From Streptomyces sp. 846.5 (GTDB lineage Bacteria > Actinomycetota > Actinomycetes > Streptomycetales > Streptomycetaceae): a stretch of DNA of 64,000 bases. The position numbers and the translations under genes were made by a program. The DNA lies in NCBI RefSeq assembly GCF_004365705.1, contig NZ_SOBN01000001.1, positions 806,001-870,000 of the forward strand. The letters run 5' to 3'. Shown one piece after another: positions 1 to 7,478 of the stretch. A model generated the notes under the pieces. That model was not told the DNA's origin. It did not search any database and saw only the letters and a list, made by a program, of their open reading frames with translations. Numbering within the stretch: position 1 is the stretch's first letter; each line of letters begins with the position of its first letter.

Positions 1-280
1 AGACGCAGCGGGCGTGCGCCTGGTCGACCTCGCGGACGGCCGCGCCCTTGTAGGGGCTCATGACGACCAGCCCGGAGCCGGCCAGGGTCTTCAGCGCCTC
101 CCGTACCGGCGTCTTGGAGACGCCCAACTGCTCGGCGAGGTCGGTCTCGACCAGGGCCTGTCCGGGCTTCAGCTCCCCGGTCAGGATCGAGTGCTTGATG
201 GACTCCAGCACGGCCTCGGTACGGGAGGGCAGGGCGCCGGGACGGGCGGCCTGTCCGTTCTTGGCAAGGATTTCGGGCAC
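1..280 (-). CDS. GntR-family transcriptional regulator, N-terminal part (runs off the window)
   Basis: Reading leftwards from a GTG at 280, the frame stays open to the window edge (93 codons). The visible part is a winged helix-turn-helix of the GntR/FadR type: a helix with SRTEAVLESIKHSILTGEL, then LAEQLGVSKTPVREALKTL, the recognition-helix signature of the family. The start is chosen because an AGGAG sits about 9 nt upstream of the GTG. The effector domain (FCD or UTRA) is outside the window, so the ligand cannot be guessed. Two short palindromes upstream (313-324, 396-405) are candidate self-operators. Confidence 0.85.
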   Translation of the reverse strand, partial: MPEILAKNGQAARPGALPSRTEAVLESIKHSILTGELKPGQALVETDLAEQLGVSKTPVREALKTLAGSGLVVMSPYKGAAVREVDQAHARCV

Positions 281-312
281 GTCTGCTGCTCCTGGCGCTC
301 CTGCGATCCCGC

Positions 313-324
313 ATGAGATCTCAT
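313..324. promoter_or_regulatory. 12-bp perfect palindrome, candidate GntR operator
   Basis: ATGAGATCTCAT is perfectly self-complementary and lies 33-44 bp upstream of the GntR start codon, where an autoregulatory operator would be expected. A second site at 396-405 shares the TATGAGA core. Binding by this GntR protein is inferred. Confidence 0.4.
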
Positions 325-395
325 ATACGACCTGCCGCAGACGCTAGAGGGCAGCGCCACAGCGGTCAAGAGTTCGCACAGTTCCTCGCGGCTCG

Positions 396-405
396 TCATA
401 TATGA
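396..405. promoter_or_regulatory. 10-bp palindrome TCATATATGA, candidate second operator
   Basis: TCATATATGA is perfectly palindromic and continues into GAGAC, so the stretch TATGAGA is shared with the 313-324 palindrome region read on the other strand. It lies between the GntR gene and the convergent end of the HD-domain gene. Confidence 0.3.
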
Positions 406-431
406 GACGCGATACGCGATTCCGCTCCTCG

Positions 432-1346
432 CTATCCGTGGCCCTGGCCCTGGCCGTGCCGGTACCAGCCGACCAGTGCCGCGGCGACGGCGAACAAAGT
501 CCCGTCCAGCAGCGCGGCGCCGATGGTGCCGTCGCCGAAACGCTCGCCCCGGACGACATGGGTGGCCGCGCGGACCGCGTCGGCCGGGGAGAAGGTCTCC
601 TCGCGGCTCAACTGCGGTGGTGCGAAAGCCATCCAGTGGTATGCCGGACTCACCGCGCCGACGGAGGACAGGGCGAAGTGGATCGAGTCGACCCGCCCGC
701 TGTAGACGGGGTAGCCCAACTGCCAGACGCCGTCGGGCTGCTGCCTGTTCTCCGTCCAGGTGTAGTCGTCGTCGGCGACCTGCCAGTCCTCGACGTGTGC
801 GGTGAGCGTCTCCCAGCCGTCGGTGCGGTCCCGGTCGAGCCCGTCCAGCAGCGCCACGTCCCCCGGATCGCCCTCGCACGGGCGCGCCGGGACCGGGGCG
901 GCCGGGTCCCAGCGCAGCAGCCGGCCCATCCGCGCGTACTTGCGGCGCAGCCGGATCCGGGTCGCCGGATCCAGCGCGGCCAGCCGCCGCGCGTCGCTGT
1001 TGTGCTCCATGTCCGCCTGCTTGATCAGCACCGCGCCCGGTTCGGCGCGCAGCCGCGCCGCGTAGTCGCGCGGATCCTCCCCCAGGTGCTTGGTCATCGC
1101 CAGCACCAGCGCCCTGGTCCGCTCCGACAACGGCGCCCCGGCCAGCCACTCGGCCGACAGCGCGTGGTCCTCGATCGAGTCGTGCAGCCAGGCGGCAGCG
1201 ATCTGCTCCGCGTCCCCACCCCGCTCCCGCACACCCGCCGCCACGGCGGCCAGATGCTCCGCGTAGGGACGCCCGGCCTTGTCCACCTGCCCGTCGTGGG
1301 CGCTCCGTGCCACGGCTTCGACCTCGGCGAGACTCAGATACTCCAT
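432..1346 (-). CDS. HD-domain metal-dependent phosphohydrolase with DUF6508-like C-terminal domain
   Basis: A 304-residue cytoplasmic protein. Residues about 1-150 form an HD fold of the RelA/SpoT-hydrolase type: an early H in ARSAHDGQVDKAGRPYAEH, then WLHDSIEDH (the HD pair) and a later KQADMEHN. This suggests hydrolysis of a phosphorylated nucleotide, but the substrate is unknown. The last ~100 residues, with GYPVYSGRVDSIHFAL and an aromatic-rich end, resemble DUF6508, so the protein looks like a fusion. No ribosome-binding site precedes the ATG; a TAGGCT -10 box 6 nt upstream suggests a leaderless transcript. The HD assignment is fairly firm, the fusion partner less so. Confidence 0.75.
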   Translation of the reverse strand: MEYLSLAEVEAVARSAHDGQVDKAGRPYAEHLAAVAAGVRERGGDAEQIAAAWLHDSIEDHALSAEWLAGAPLSERTRALVLAMTKHLGEDPRDYAARLRAEPGAVLIKQADMEHNSDARRLAALDPATRIRLRRKYARMGRLLRWDPAAPVPARPCEGDPGDVALLDGLDRDRTDGWETLTAHVEDWQVADDDYTWTENRQQPDGVWQLGYPVYSGRVDSIHFALSSVGAVSPAYHWMAFAPPQLSREETFSPADAVRAATHVVRGERFGDGTIGAALLDGTLFAVAAALVGWYRHGQGQGHG

Positions 1347-1352
1347 CGCACC

Positions 1353-1358
1353 AGCCTA
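1353..1358 (-). promoter_or_regulatory. -10 hexamer TAGGCT of a probable leaderless promoter
   Basis: Read on the minus strand, TAGGCT lies 6 nt before the ATG of the HD-domain gene, which has no Shine-Dalgarno sequence. That geometry puts transcription start at or within a base or two of the start codon. No clear -35 box is visible. Confidence 0.35.
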
Positions 1359-1425
1359 GAACGTCGGATGAGGCGCGAACTCGGAACCGGCCCTCGCGAA
1401 GGCAGCGGGGACGGGGCGGTGGCTC

Positions 1426-2826
1426 CTACAGGCCCCGGGCGTCCAGCTCGGTCATCAGGCTGCCCTTGGTGTGGTGGAGGGCTCGGATCTCGGCGACCAG
1501 GCGGTCGGCCTCCTCCGGGGTGCCCGACTGCCGGTAGAGGTCGCCCAGGCGCATGATCCAGCCGACGGCGGCGCGGAAGGACTCGCGGGACTGCTCCTCG
1601 ATCTGGATGTCGATCTCCTGCCGGTAGACCCGCACGGCATCGCCGGGGTGGGCTGGCGCGCGCAGTTGGGCCAGGCGGAGCAGCGCGCGGTGCGGGACGG
1701 CGTAGTGGCGGGCCGCCGCCCAGGCGGCGTCGAGGTCGCCGTCGGCGACCAGGAACTCGATCAGCGGTGAGGCCGGGTTCTCCCAGCTGCGGATGATGGG
1801 GCGGGCGGCACGGCGGTGCAGCTCGGAGAGGGCCCATTCGCGCTGCTGGGAGCGGTCGTCGGGGGGCGCCGCGGCGGCCAGGGCGAGGTAGGCGTCATGG
1901 TCGGGGCGGCGCTGGAACTGCTCCCGGAGCCGGGCGACCGCTTCGTCGCTGCGGCCGACGGCTCCGTAGTGCTCGGCCAGGAAGGCCAGCAGCAGCGCGT
2001 CCGGCCCGCGGCCGTCCGGGGCCGCCGCGAGGCCCCGCTCGGCCCAGTCGACGGCCTCGGCGACCCGTCCCTCGGCAGCCAGCAGTTCGGCGATGCGCAG
2101 ATGGCGGCTGGGGTGCCCCAGGTCGGAGGCCAGCACCTCGACCAGTGCGTCGATGTCGCCGCGGGCGGTGTGCAGCGCTTCGAGGCGGCGGGCCAGGGCG
2201 GGGCTTCCGGCAGCCTCGGTCTGGTCCCAGACGATGGTGAGGGTGCTGCTGTAGGCGTCGAGACCGCTGTCGCCGAGGACCTGCGCATAGGCGTCGATGC
2301 CGAAGGGGACGTCCTCCTGATCCACCTTCAGATGACGCTCGGCGAGCCAGCTCGCGAGTTCCGCCGCGTCGGGGCGGCTCTCGCGGCAGGCGTCCAGGTG
2401 CAGCTCCGCGAGGTCCTCGGCGATCGCGTTCAGCTCTCCCGACGAGTCGTCAGCCTGGACCGCCGCCGCACCGAACCGCTCCAACGCCTGCTGTGCGAGC
2501 CGCACCACGAGGTCGGCCCCACCGTCCGCCAGGATCCTCCGGAGCACGCCGACCACCGCCCCGACCTGCTCGGCGTACAGCCGCGCCCCTGGGCCGTCGA
2601 GCGGACCGACCGGTCGCAGGGCCGCGTCGACGGCTGCCTCCACTGCCGCCGGATCGGTGCCGGCCTCGCGCAACCCCGCCCGGACCGCCGCCGACCGCAA
2701 CCGCTCCCCCAGCTCCTGGTCCGCCGCGGTCGCCTCCAGCAGCAGGCCGACCAGCTCCGCGTGGTCCAGCCCGGCAAGGTACCCGGGCAGTGGGTCCCGC
2801 GGATTGGATGCGCTGTCGCGGGCCAT
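1426..2826 (-). CDS. Helical-repeat (TPR-like) protein of unknown function
   Basis: A 466-residue, Ala/Leu/Glu-rich, almost entirely helical protein with TPR-like helix pairs (for example LRIAELLAAEGRVAEAVDWA and the following AAPDGRGPDALLLAFLAEH). The C-terminal ~150 residues, ending in LYRQSGTPEEADRLVAEIR, resemble the tail of actinobacterial SWIM-zinc-finger or DUF6880 proteins, but no zinc-binding cysteines are present. No signal peptide or membrane span is seen. GAGG 8 nt before the ATG supports the start. It lies 44 bp downstream of the broken repeat gene and is read in the same direction. A scaffold role would be a guess. Confidence 0.7.
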   Translation of the reverse strand: MARDSASNPRDPLPGYLAGLDHAELVGLLLEATAADQELGERLRSAAVRAGLREAGTDPAAVEAAVDAALRPVGPLDGPGARLYAEQVGAVVGVLRRILADGGADLVVRLAQQALERFGAAAVQADDSSGELNAIAEDLAELHLDACRESRPDAAELASWLAERHLKVDQEDVPFGIDAYAQVLGDSGLDAYSSTLTIVWDQTEAAGSPALARRLEALHTARGDIDALVEVLASDLGHPSRHLRIAELLAAEGRVAEAVDWAERGLAAAPDGRGPDALLLAFLAEHYGAVGRSDEAVARLREQFQRRPDHDAYLALAAAAPPDDRSQQREWALSELHRRAARPIIRSWENPASPLIEFLVADGDLDAAWAAARHYAVPHRALLRLAQLRAPAHPGDAVRVYRQEIDIQIEEQSRESFRAAVGWIMRLGDLYRQSGTPEEADRLVAEIRALHHTKGSLMTELDARGL

Positions 2827-2869
2827 TCGGGATCCTCGGTGCGTGGGGAGTTACGGGGTCAGGCCAAGG

Positions 2870-3544
2870 TTACCGGGGCTGCGCCCAAGGAGGTCCGCCA
2901 GGGAGGTCGGCCTCGACTCTGACCCAGCGCACGAGGGGCGGACCGCCACGGTGCAGGGCTGCCTGCGCGGACTCGGCTGACTCCGGGTCCGGGCCCGACT
3001 CCGGGTCCGGGCCCGACTCCGGGCCCGTATCCGCCGCACGTTCCCGCATCTCTGCCAGCATCAGCTGCACCTCGGGATCTCCGGCATCGGCGGCCTCCTG
3101 GGCGAGTATGTCGGCGCCCTCGCCGTCCCCGGCCCACTCCCGCATCTTCGCCACCACCCGAAGGGCGCTGGTGTTCCCCGCGCCGGCGGCCTGCCGGGCG
3201 AGCGCGTCCGCGCCCTCGTGGTCCCCGGCCCGTTCCCGGATCCGCGCCAGTTCCGCCAGCGACCAGACGTCCCCGCCGTCGGCCGCCCGCCGGTAGAAGG
3301 CTTCGGCGCCCTGTACGTCTCCGGCCTGCTTGCGCAGACCTGCCAGATCGCGCAGCGCTATGACGTCTCCGGCGTCAACAGCCTGCAGGAACAGTGCCGC
3401 TCCGCCGTCCCAGTCCCCGAAGTGGAGCCGCGCCGCCGCCAGGGACCGCAGAGCCATGACATCCCCGTCGGCAGCGCCCGACCGGACCAACGCTTCGATG
3501 CCCTCGACGTCCCCGGCCGCCCACAGCGTCTTCGTCAGGCGGCC
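2870..3544 (-). pseudogene. 3' part of a Sel1/TPR-type repeat gene broken by insertion
   Basis: The frame carries repeated units of the form GDxxALRxLAxLRxxxGDxxGAExxxRxAA, typical of Streptomyces Sel1/TPR-like proteins, ending in a Pro/Glu/Ser tail and a TAA at 2870. Going upstream it hits a TAA at 3545-3547 with no good start codon, exactly where the repeat homology stops. A matching amino terminus (MTDDKARKRAIRARM...) lies at 5118 on the same strand beyond an IS110 transposase. The two pieces are best read as one gene split by insertion. The amino-terminal identity is from memory of the family. Confidence 0.75.
2981..3027. repeat. 18-bp tandem repeat coding for GPDPES units
   Basis: The unit CTCCGGGTCCGGGCCCGA occurs at 2981-2998 and 2999-3016, followed by a partial third copy. 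In the broken gene's frame it encodes repeated Gly-Pro-Asp-Pro-Glu-Ser, a flexible acidic linker. The length is a multiple of three, so copy changes would keep the frame. Confidence 0.8.
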
Positions 3545-3680
3545 TTACGTTGTTGGACGGGTTGATCGAGCCATTCGTAGGGTTGGGTCGCCCAGGGGTG
3601 CCGGGTGTGGCTTTCAGGCGGCTGCCGTCCATGGCTGACTTCGCTTCGCCGCCCGGCACCCCACGACGACCGGGCCGCTG
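3545..3680. other. Foreign segment between the broken gene and the IS110 element
   Basis: This 136-bp stretch belongs neither to the repeat gene, whose frame stops at 3545, nor clearly to the transposase gene. It may be the left non-coding end of the IS110 element, where IS110-group elements encode their bridge RNA. It may instead be a remnant of an older insertion that IS110 later entered. The reverse strand reads into a short frame ending HPWATQPYEWLDQPVQQRKAA less its last residue, which I could not assign. Which reading is right is open. Confidence 0.4.
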
Positions 3681-3689
3681 ATTGGGAAG
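3681..3689. repeat. 9-bp direct repeat ATTGGGAAG, left copy flanking the transposase gene
   Basis: ATTGGGAAG occurs here and again at 4967-4975, bracketing the transposase gene with a spacing of 1286 bp. It may mark the recombination core of the IS110 element or a target duplication. Confidence 0.5.
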
Positions 3690-4966
3690 TGCGAACAAGT
3701 CGCTGCGTAAGGCAATGCCGGCGAGGTCGTCCGTGGTACGCACTGCAGGAACGACTCTTGGGAGCACGATGAGCCGAATATGGGCCGGGATCGACAGCGG
3801 CAAGACCCACCACCACTGCGTGGTGCTGGACACCGACGGCGCCAAGCTGCTGTCCCGACGGGTGGCCAACGACGAACCGGAGCTCCTCCAACTCCTCGCC
3901 GACGTCCTCGCCCTGGCAGACCAGGTCACCTGGGCGGTGGACATGGCCGACGGCGGGGCCGCCCTGCTGATCGCTCTGCTGGTCAACCACGAACAGGAGC
4001 TGCTCTACATCCCCGGGCGGGCGGTCAACCGGGCCACTGACGGCTACCGCGGCGAAGGCAAAACCGATGCCCGCGACGCGCTGGTCATCGCGGACCAGGC
4101 CCGCATCCGCCGGGACCTGAAGCCGATGCGCCCCAGCGACGAGGCGAGCATCGAACTGCGCCTGTTCACCAATCGGCGCACCGACCTGGTCTGCGACCGA
4201 ACTCGCGCGGTCAACCGCCTGCGGGGCATGCTGACCAGCATGTTCCCCGGTTTGGAGCGCGCTCTGGAGCTGACCAACACGGGGCCGCTGGTGCTGCTGA
4301 GCGGATATCAGACCCCGGACGCGATCCGGCGCCTGGGGGCGGCCCGGCTCGCGAAGTGGTTGCGTGCCCGCAAGGTTCGCGGCGCCGAGGCCCTGGCCGC
4401 TGCCGCGGTCGAGGCCGCTGAGCGCCAGCGCACCGCGGTTCCCGGCGAGGGGACCCTCGCCGCGATGGTGCGCACGCTCACAGAGGAGGTGGTGGCTCTC
4501 AACGGGAAGATCGCGGAGATCGACAAGCTCATCGAGGGCCGGTTTCGCCAGCACGAGCTCGCCGAGGTGATCACCAGCATGCCCGGCATCGGTTCCCTTC
4601 TCGGAGCCGAGTTTCTGGCCGCCGTGGGCAGTGACATGGACTCCTTCGCGAACCCGGACCGCCTCGCGGCGTTCGCCGGCCTGGCACCGGCACCACGCGA
4701 CTCCGGAAAGACCAGCGGCAACCTGCACCGCCCTCAGCAGTACCACCGCGGCCTGCAGCGCGTCTTCTACACCTCCGCGCTCATCAGCATCCGCTGCGAC
4801 CCCAACTCGCGCCGCTTCTACGACCGCAAGCGCGCAGAGGGCAAGCGCCATACCCAGGCCGTCATCGCCCTGGCCCGCCGACGCGTCAACGTCTTCTGGG
4901 CTCTGATCCGTGACCGACGGTGCTACCAAGTTGCACCGCCAGTCACCGCAGTTGCTTGACAACTTC
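3690..4966 (+). mobile_element. IS110-family insertion sequence (ends tentative)
   Basis: The element holds one transposase gene and is bracketed by ATTGGGAAG repeats. It sits between the separated 5' and 3' parts of a repeat-protein gene on the opposite strand. With these ends it is about 1.28 kb, with 79 bp before the transposase start. That is short for the bridge-RNA region known from IS110-group elements, so the true left end may be nearer 3545. IS110 elements use a DEDD-type recombinase and usually lack terminal inverted repeats, consistent with what is seen. Confidence 0.7.
3769..4959 (+). CDS. IS110-family transposase (DEDD recombinase)
   Basis: A 396-residue transposase. The N-terminal RuvC-like DEDD domain shows GIDSGKTHHHCVVLD (first Asp), WAVDMADG and the KTDARDA motif typical of IS110. 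The C-terminal IS116/IS110/IS902 domain shows MPGIGSLLGAEFLA and then SGKTSGNLHRPQQYHRG, the region of the catalytic serine. The start is ATG 3769 with GGGAG just upstream; a TTG at 3682 is possible but lies in the flanking repeat. Length and motif order are complete, so the enzyme could be active. It probably broke the host gene whose remains lie on either side. Confidence 0.92.
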   Translation: MSRIWAGIDSGKTHHHCVVLDTDGAKLLSRRVANDEPELLQLLADVLALADQVTWAVDMADGGAALLIALLVNHEQELLYIPGRAVNRATDGYRGEGKTDARDALVIADQARIRRDLKPMRPSDEASIELRLFTNRRTDLVCDRTRAVNRLRGMLTSMFPGLERALELTNTGPLVLLSGYQTPDAIRRLGAARLAKWLRARKVRGAEALAAAAVEAAERQRTAVPGEGTLAAMVRTLTEEVVALNGKIAEIDKLIEGRFRQHELAEVITSMPGIGSLLGAEFLAAVGSDMDSFANPDRLAAFAGLAPAPRDSGKTSGNLHRPQQYHRGLQRVFYTSALISIRCDPNSRRFYDRKRAEGKRHTQAVIALARRRVNVFWALIRDRRCYQVAPPVTAVA

Positions 4967-4975
4967 ATTGGGAAG
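4967..4975. repeat. 9-bp direct repeat ATTGGGAAG, right copy
   Basis: Second copy of the repeat at 3681-3689, starting 8 bp after the transposase stop codon. Confidence 0.5.
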
Positions 4976-5118
4976 CGGAGACCGACGCTGTCCCGATCCC
5001 CCACACCCTCGCGATCCCGCGCAGCATTGTCCACGTGCCGCGCGGCAACGCTGTACGGTTCGCCGGTCGCGGCCATCCGCGCCCGGATCGCGCGCTTACG
5101 GGCCTTGTCGTCGGTCAT
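4976..5118 (-). pseudogene. 5' part of the repeat-protein gene interrupted by IS110
   Basis: From ATG 5118 the reverse strand reads MTDDKARKRAIRARM, then AATGEPYSVAARH. This is a recurrent amino terminus of Streptomyces repeat-containing proteins (family knowledge). After about 30 residues the sequence no longer resembles a repeat protein and runs into the IS. Its continuation is most likely the 2870-3544 fragment, on the same strand. The exact host/insert border lies somewhere between about 4976 and 5035. Confidence 0.6.
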
Positions 5119-5371
5119 CGCGAGTGCCCCTCCGGCGGGCGTCCCACGCACCCCGCCGTCCACGGATGACAGACAGCTCAGGGCGGTGCAGGCGAGTCGG
5201 TGACCCTTGTCCTCATCGCGACGGCGGCGTGGGCGACCGTCGCTCGGAACCGGCAGGCACGAGCTGCCGCCCCCAACGTACTGCGCGACATCCCCACCGC
5301 GACAGGGGTGGACTCGCCCACTGATGGCCGCATGGCGGTCTCCCCCGGTGCCGGGAAGGTGGAATCCGAGG

Positions 5372-5986
5372 GTGAACGTCACACATGCCCCACCTCACCG
5401 TCGCCGCCCGCCGCAGTGCCTCGCGGCCGTCACCGCATCGGTGCTCGCGCTGCTGCTCTGGATCGCGGCAGCCGGCGCGGCGTCCGCCTGCGACGGGGTG
5501 GCCGCCGCGGGCATCGGCGAGCGGGTCACAGGGCAGCGCGTCGTCGCGGCCGCGCTGCACGAGTTGGGGACTCCGTACGCCTGGGGCGGAGGCGGTCCGC
5601 AGGGGCCGTCGCTCGGCTTCTGCGACGGGACCAACGGGTACCTGCAGGGCGTGTGCATGGCCGACCACACGGTCGGCTTCGACTGCAGCGGGTTGGCGCT
5701 GTTCGCCTGGTACCAGGGCACCGGCGGCGGCGTGCTGCTGCCGCACTACAGCGTGGACCAGCTCGCCACCAGCCGTTCGGTGCCGCTGGACCGGCTGCTC
5801 CCCGGCGACCTGCTGTTCTTCGCCCACCCCGGCGGCCCGGTCCACCACGTGGCCGTGTACATCGGCGGCGGGGCGATGGTCCATGCCGAACACACCGGCA
5901 CCGTGGTCACCGTCCTGCCCGATGTCGCCCACGACCCGGTCTGGGGTCCCCAACTGATCGCCGCCGCACGCCCCGGCCGGCCATGA
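5372..5986 (+). CDS. Secreted NlpC/P60 peptidoglycan hydrolase
   Basis: A 204-residue cell-wall endopeptidase. Residues 1-40 form a signal peptide: a basic RRR stretch, the core TASVLALLLWIAAAG, then ASA-C. The NlpC/P60 domain carries Cys105 in FDCSGLALFAW, His159 in HHVAVYIGGG, and His171 as the likely third catalytic residue. It should cut D-gamma-Glu-diaminopimelate type bonds outside the membrane. GTG 5372 is preferred because it leaves a short basic n-region; an ATG at 5324 would add 16 residues. There is no SH3 or LysM domain, so targeting is unclear. No ydaO-type riboswitch was recognised upstream. Confidence 0.85.
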   Translation: MNVTHAPPHRRRPPQCLAAVTASVLALLLWIAAAGAASACDGVAAAGIGERVTGQRVVAAALHELGTPYAWGGGGPQGPSLGFCDGTNGYLQGVCMADHTVGFDCSGLALFAWYQGTGGGVLLPHYSVDQLATSRSVPLDRLLPGDLLFFAHPGGPVHHVAVYIGGGAMVHAEHTGTVVTVLPDVAHDPVWGPQLIAAARPGRP

Positions 5987-6034
5987 TGATCGACTTTTCT
6001 CTCTGGAGCCGCAACGGCCAAGTCAATTGACGTT

Positions 6035-6040
6035 TACGCT
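6035..6040 (+). promoter_or_regulatory. -10 hexamer TACGCT of a probable leaderless promoter
   Basis: TACGCT ends 6 nt before the ATG of the DUF574 gene, which lacks a Shine-Dalgarno sequence. A TTGACG just upstream (6027-6032) is too close to act as a -35 for this hexamer. Confidence 0.35.
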
Positions 6041-6046
6041 GGTGCT

Positions 6047-6868
6047 ATGAACAGCAATCGCGAGTGGCTGGCCGTGCACGGGGGCCAGGCCCCGCCGTCC
6101 CTGGACCTGCGCCCGGACGTCCCGCACCCGGCCCGGATCTACGACTACTGGCTGGACGGCAAGGACAACTTCCCGCCCGACCGGGCCGCCGCGGAGCACG
6201 CCATCTCGGCCTCGCCCGACATCCCGGCAGCCGCGCGCGAGAACCGCGCCTTCCTGCACCGCGCGGTACGGCTGGCCGCGGAGGCGGGCATCCGGCAGTT
6301 CATCGACATCGGCTCGGGCCTGCCCACCCAGGGCAACGTGCACGATGCCGTCCACGCGATCGACCCCACCGCGCGCGTGGTCTACATCGACAACGACCCC
6401 ATCGTCCTTGCCCACGGGCGCGCGCTGCTCGCCGACAACAGCACCACCACCGTGCTGACCGGCGATCTCCGCGACCTCGACGAGCTGCTCGACCGTCCCG
6501 AACTGCGCGCGCTGATCGACCTGTCCCAGCCCGTCGCGCTGCTGCTGCTCGCCGTCCTGCACTTCGTGACCGACGAGCAGGCCAGGGCCGCCGTGCAGGC
6601 GGTCCACAGCAGGCTCGCCCCGGGCAGCTACCTGCTGCTCTCCCACAGCACCGGCGAGGGCAACCCGGAGCGGGCCGCCGAGGTGGCGAAGACCTGGAAG
6701 TCCACCGACACCGGCATCAACTTCCGCGGGCACGCGGCGGTCGAGGAGTTCTTTGACGGCTGGGAGCTGCTGGAACCCGGCGTGACCTTCGTCCCGCTCT
6801 GGCGCCCCGACGGCTCGACCGCGAACACGACGCGCTGGATGTACGCAGGGGTGGGCCGCAAGGGCTGA
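6047..6868 (+). CDS. DUF574 / Methyltransf_19 SAM-dependent methyltransferase (copy 1 of 3)
   Basis: A 273-residue soluble methyltransferase of the actinobacterial DUF574 family. Signature blocks: DLRPDVPHPARIYDYWLDGK, the SAM-binding glycine loop FIDIGSGLPTQGN, YIDNDPIVLAHGRALL, and a late block ending GVGRKG. Members are expanded in Streptomyces and have no agreed substrate. Two more copies occur in this window (52998 and 55905) with the same order of blocks. ATG 6047 has no ribosome-binding site, so a leaderless message is likely. Confidence 0.88.
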   Translation: MNSNREWLAVHGGQAPPSLDLRPDVPHPARIYDYWLDGKDNFPPDRAAAEHAISASPDIPAAARENRAFLHRAVRLAAEAGIRQFIDIGSGLPTQGNVHDAVHAIDPTARVVYIDNDPIVLAHGRALLADNSTTTVLTGDLRDLDELLDRPELRALIDLSQPVALLLLAVLHFVTDEQARAAVQAVHSRLAPGSYLLLSHSTGEGNPERAAEVAKTWKSTDTGINFRGHAAVEEFFDGWELLEPGVTFVPLWRPDGSTANTTRWMYAGVGRKG

Positions 6869-6923
6869 CCCCGACTCGGCGCCGTGCTCGCGGCACCGGC
6901 AGGGGGACGGGGGATGGAGGTAG

Positions 6924-7478
6924 GTGGCTCGCATGGACGTGATCACGGGACGGGCGGTCGTGCTGCGCCTCGCGGAGGCGTCGGACCATCGGCGCTTCCG
7001 CGAGATCCTGGCCACGCAGGAGGTCGCCCGCTGGTGGGGCGACCCGGACGAGGAGGCGGCCGAGGCCTGCGCGCCCGGGGAGGACATCCGCAGCTACGCC
7101 ATCGAGTACCGGGGCGAGGTCGTCGGCATCATCCAGTCCTGCGAGGAGCCAACACCCGCCTACCGCAGTGCCGGTATCGACATCGCCGTCCACCCGCACT
7201 GGCACCGCCGCGGCATCGGCGCCGACGCCATCCACGCCCTGGCCCGCCACCTCCTGGACACGGACGGCCACCACCGCCTCACCATCGACCCCGACACGGA
7301 CAACGCGGCCGCGATCCGCCTCTACCGAAGCCTGGGCTTCCGCCCGGTCGGCGTCATGCGCCACTACGAACGCCGCGAGGACGGCAGCTTCCACGACGGC
7401 CTGCTGATGGACCTCCTCCCGGAGGAACTGCGCGCGCCCCCGGCAGGTCCGGACGTCCCTACCACCCCACCTGCGTAG
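6924..7478 (+). CDS. GNAT acetyltransferase, aminoglycoside 6'-N-acetyltransferase-like
   Basis: A 184-residue single-domain GNAT enzyme. The acetyl-CoA motif is HRRGIGADAIHALARHLL, followed by HHRLTIDPDTDNAAAIRLY and GFRPVGVMRHYER. The ending DGSFHDGLLMDLL is typical of proteins annotated as AAC(6')-type acetyltransferases. Chromosomal homologues often do not confer resistance, so the substrate is not proven. GGAGG precedes both GTG 6924 (5 nt) and ATG 6933 (about 13 nt); GTG has the better spacing. The 3' end overlaps the convergent exonuclease gene by 20 bp. Confidence 0.8.
   Translation: MARMDVITGRAVVLRLAEASDHRRFREILATQEVARWWGDPDEEAAEACAPGEDIRSYAIEYRGEVVGIIQSCEEPTPAYRSAGIDIAVHPHWHRRGIGADAIHALARHLLDTDGHHRLTIDPDTDNAAAIRLYRSLGFRPVGVMRHYERREDGSFHDGLLMDLLPEELRAPPAGPDVPTTPPA

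Noticed and set aside
402-1556. 384-codon open frame on the plus strand across the HD-domain gene
   Set aside because: It is the antisense shadow of the HD gene, has no domain and the high GC3 fits the minus-strand gene.
5120-5371. Possible ydaO-type (c-di-AMP) riboswitch upstream of the NlpC/P60 gene
   Set aside because: Such genes often carry one in Streptomyces, but the conserved sequence blocks were not found here.
3535-5382. 615-codon minus-strand frame across the IS110 element
   Set aside because: It is antisense to the transposase. Only its first part (MTDDKARKR at 5118) matches a known protein, so it is a join of a gene fragment with non-coding sequence.
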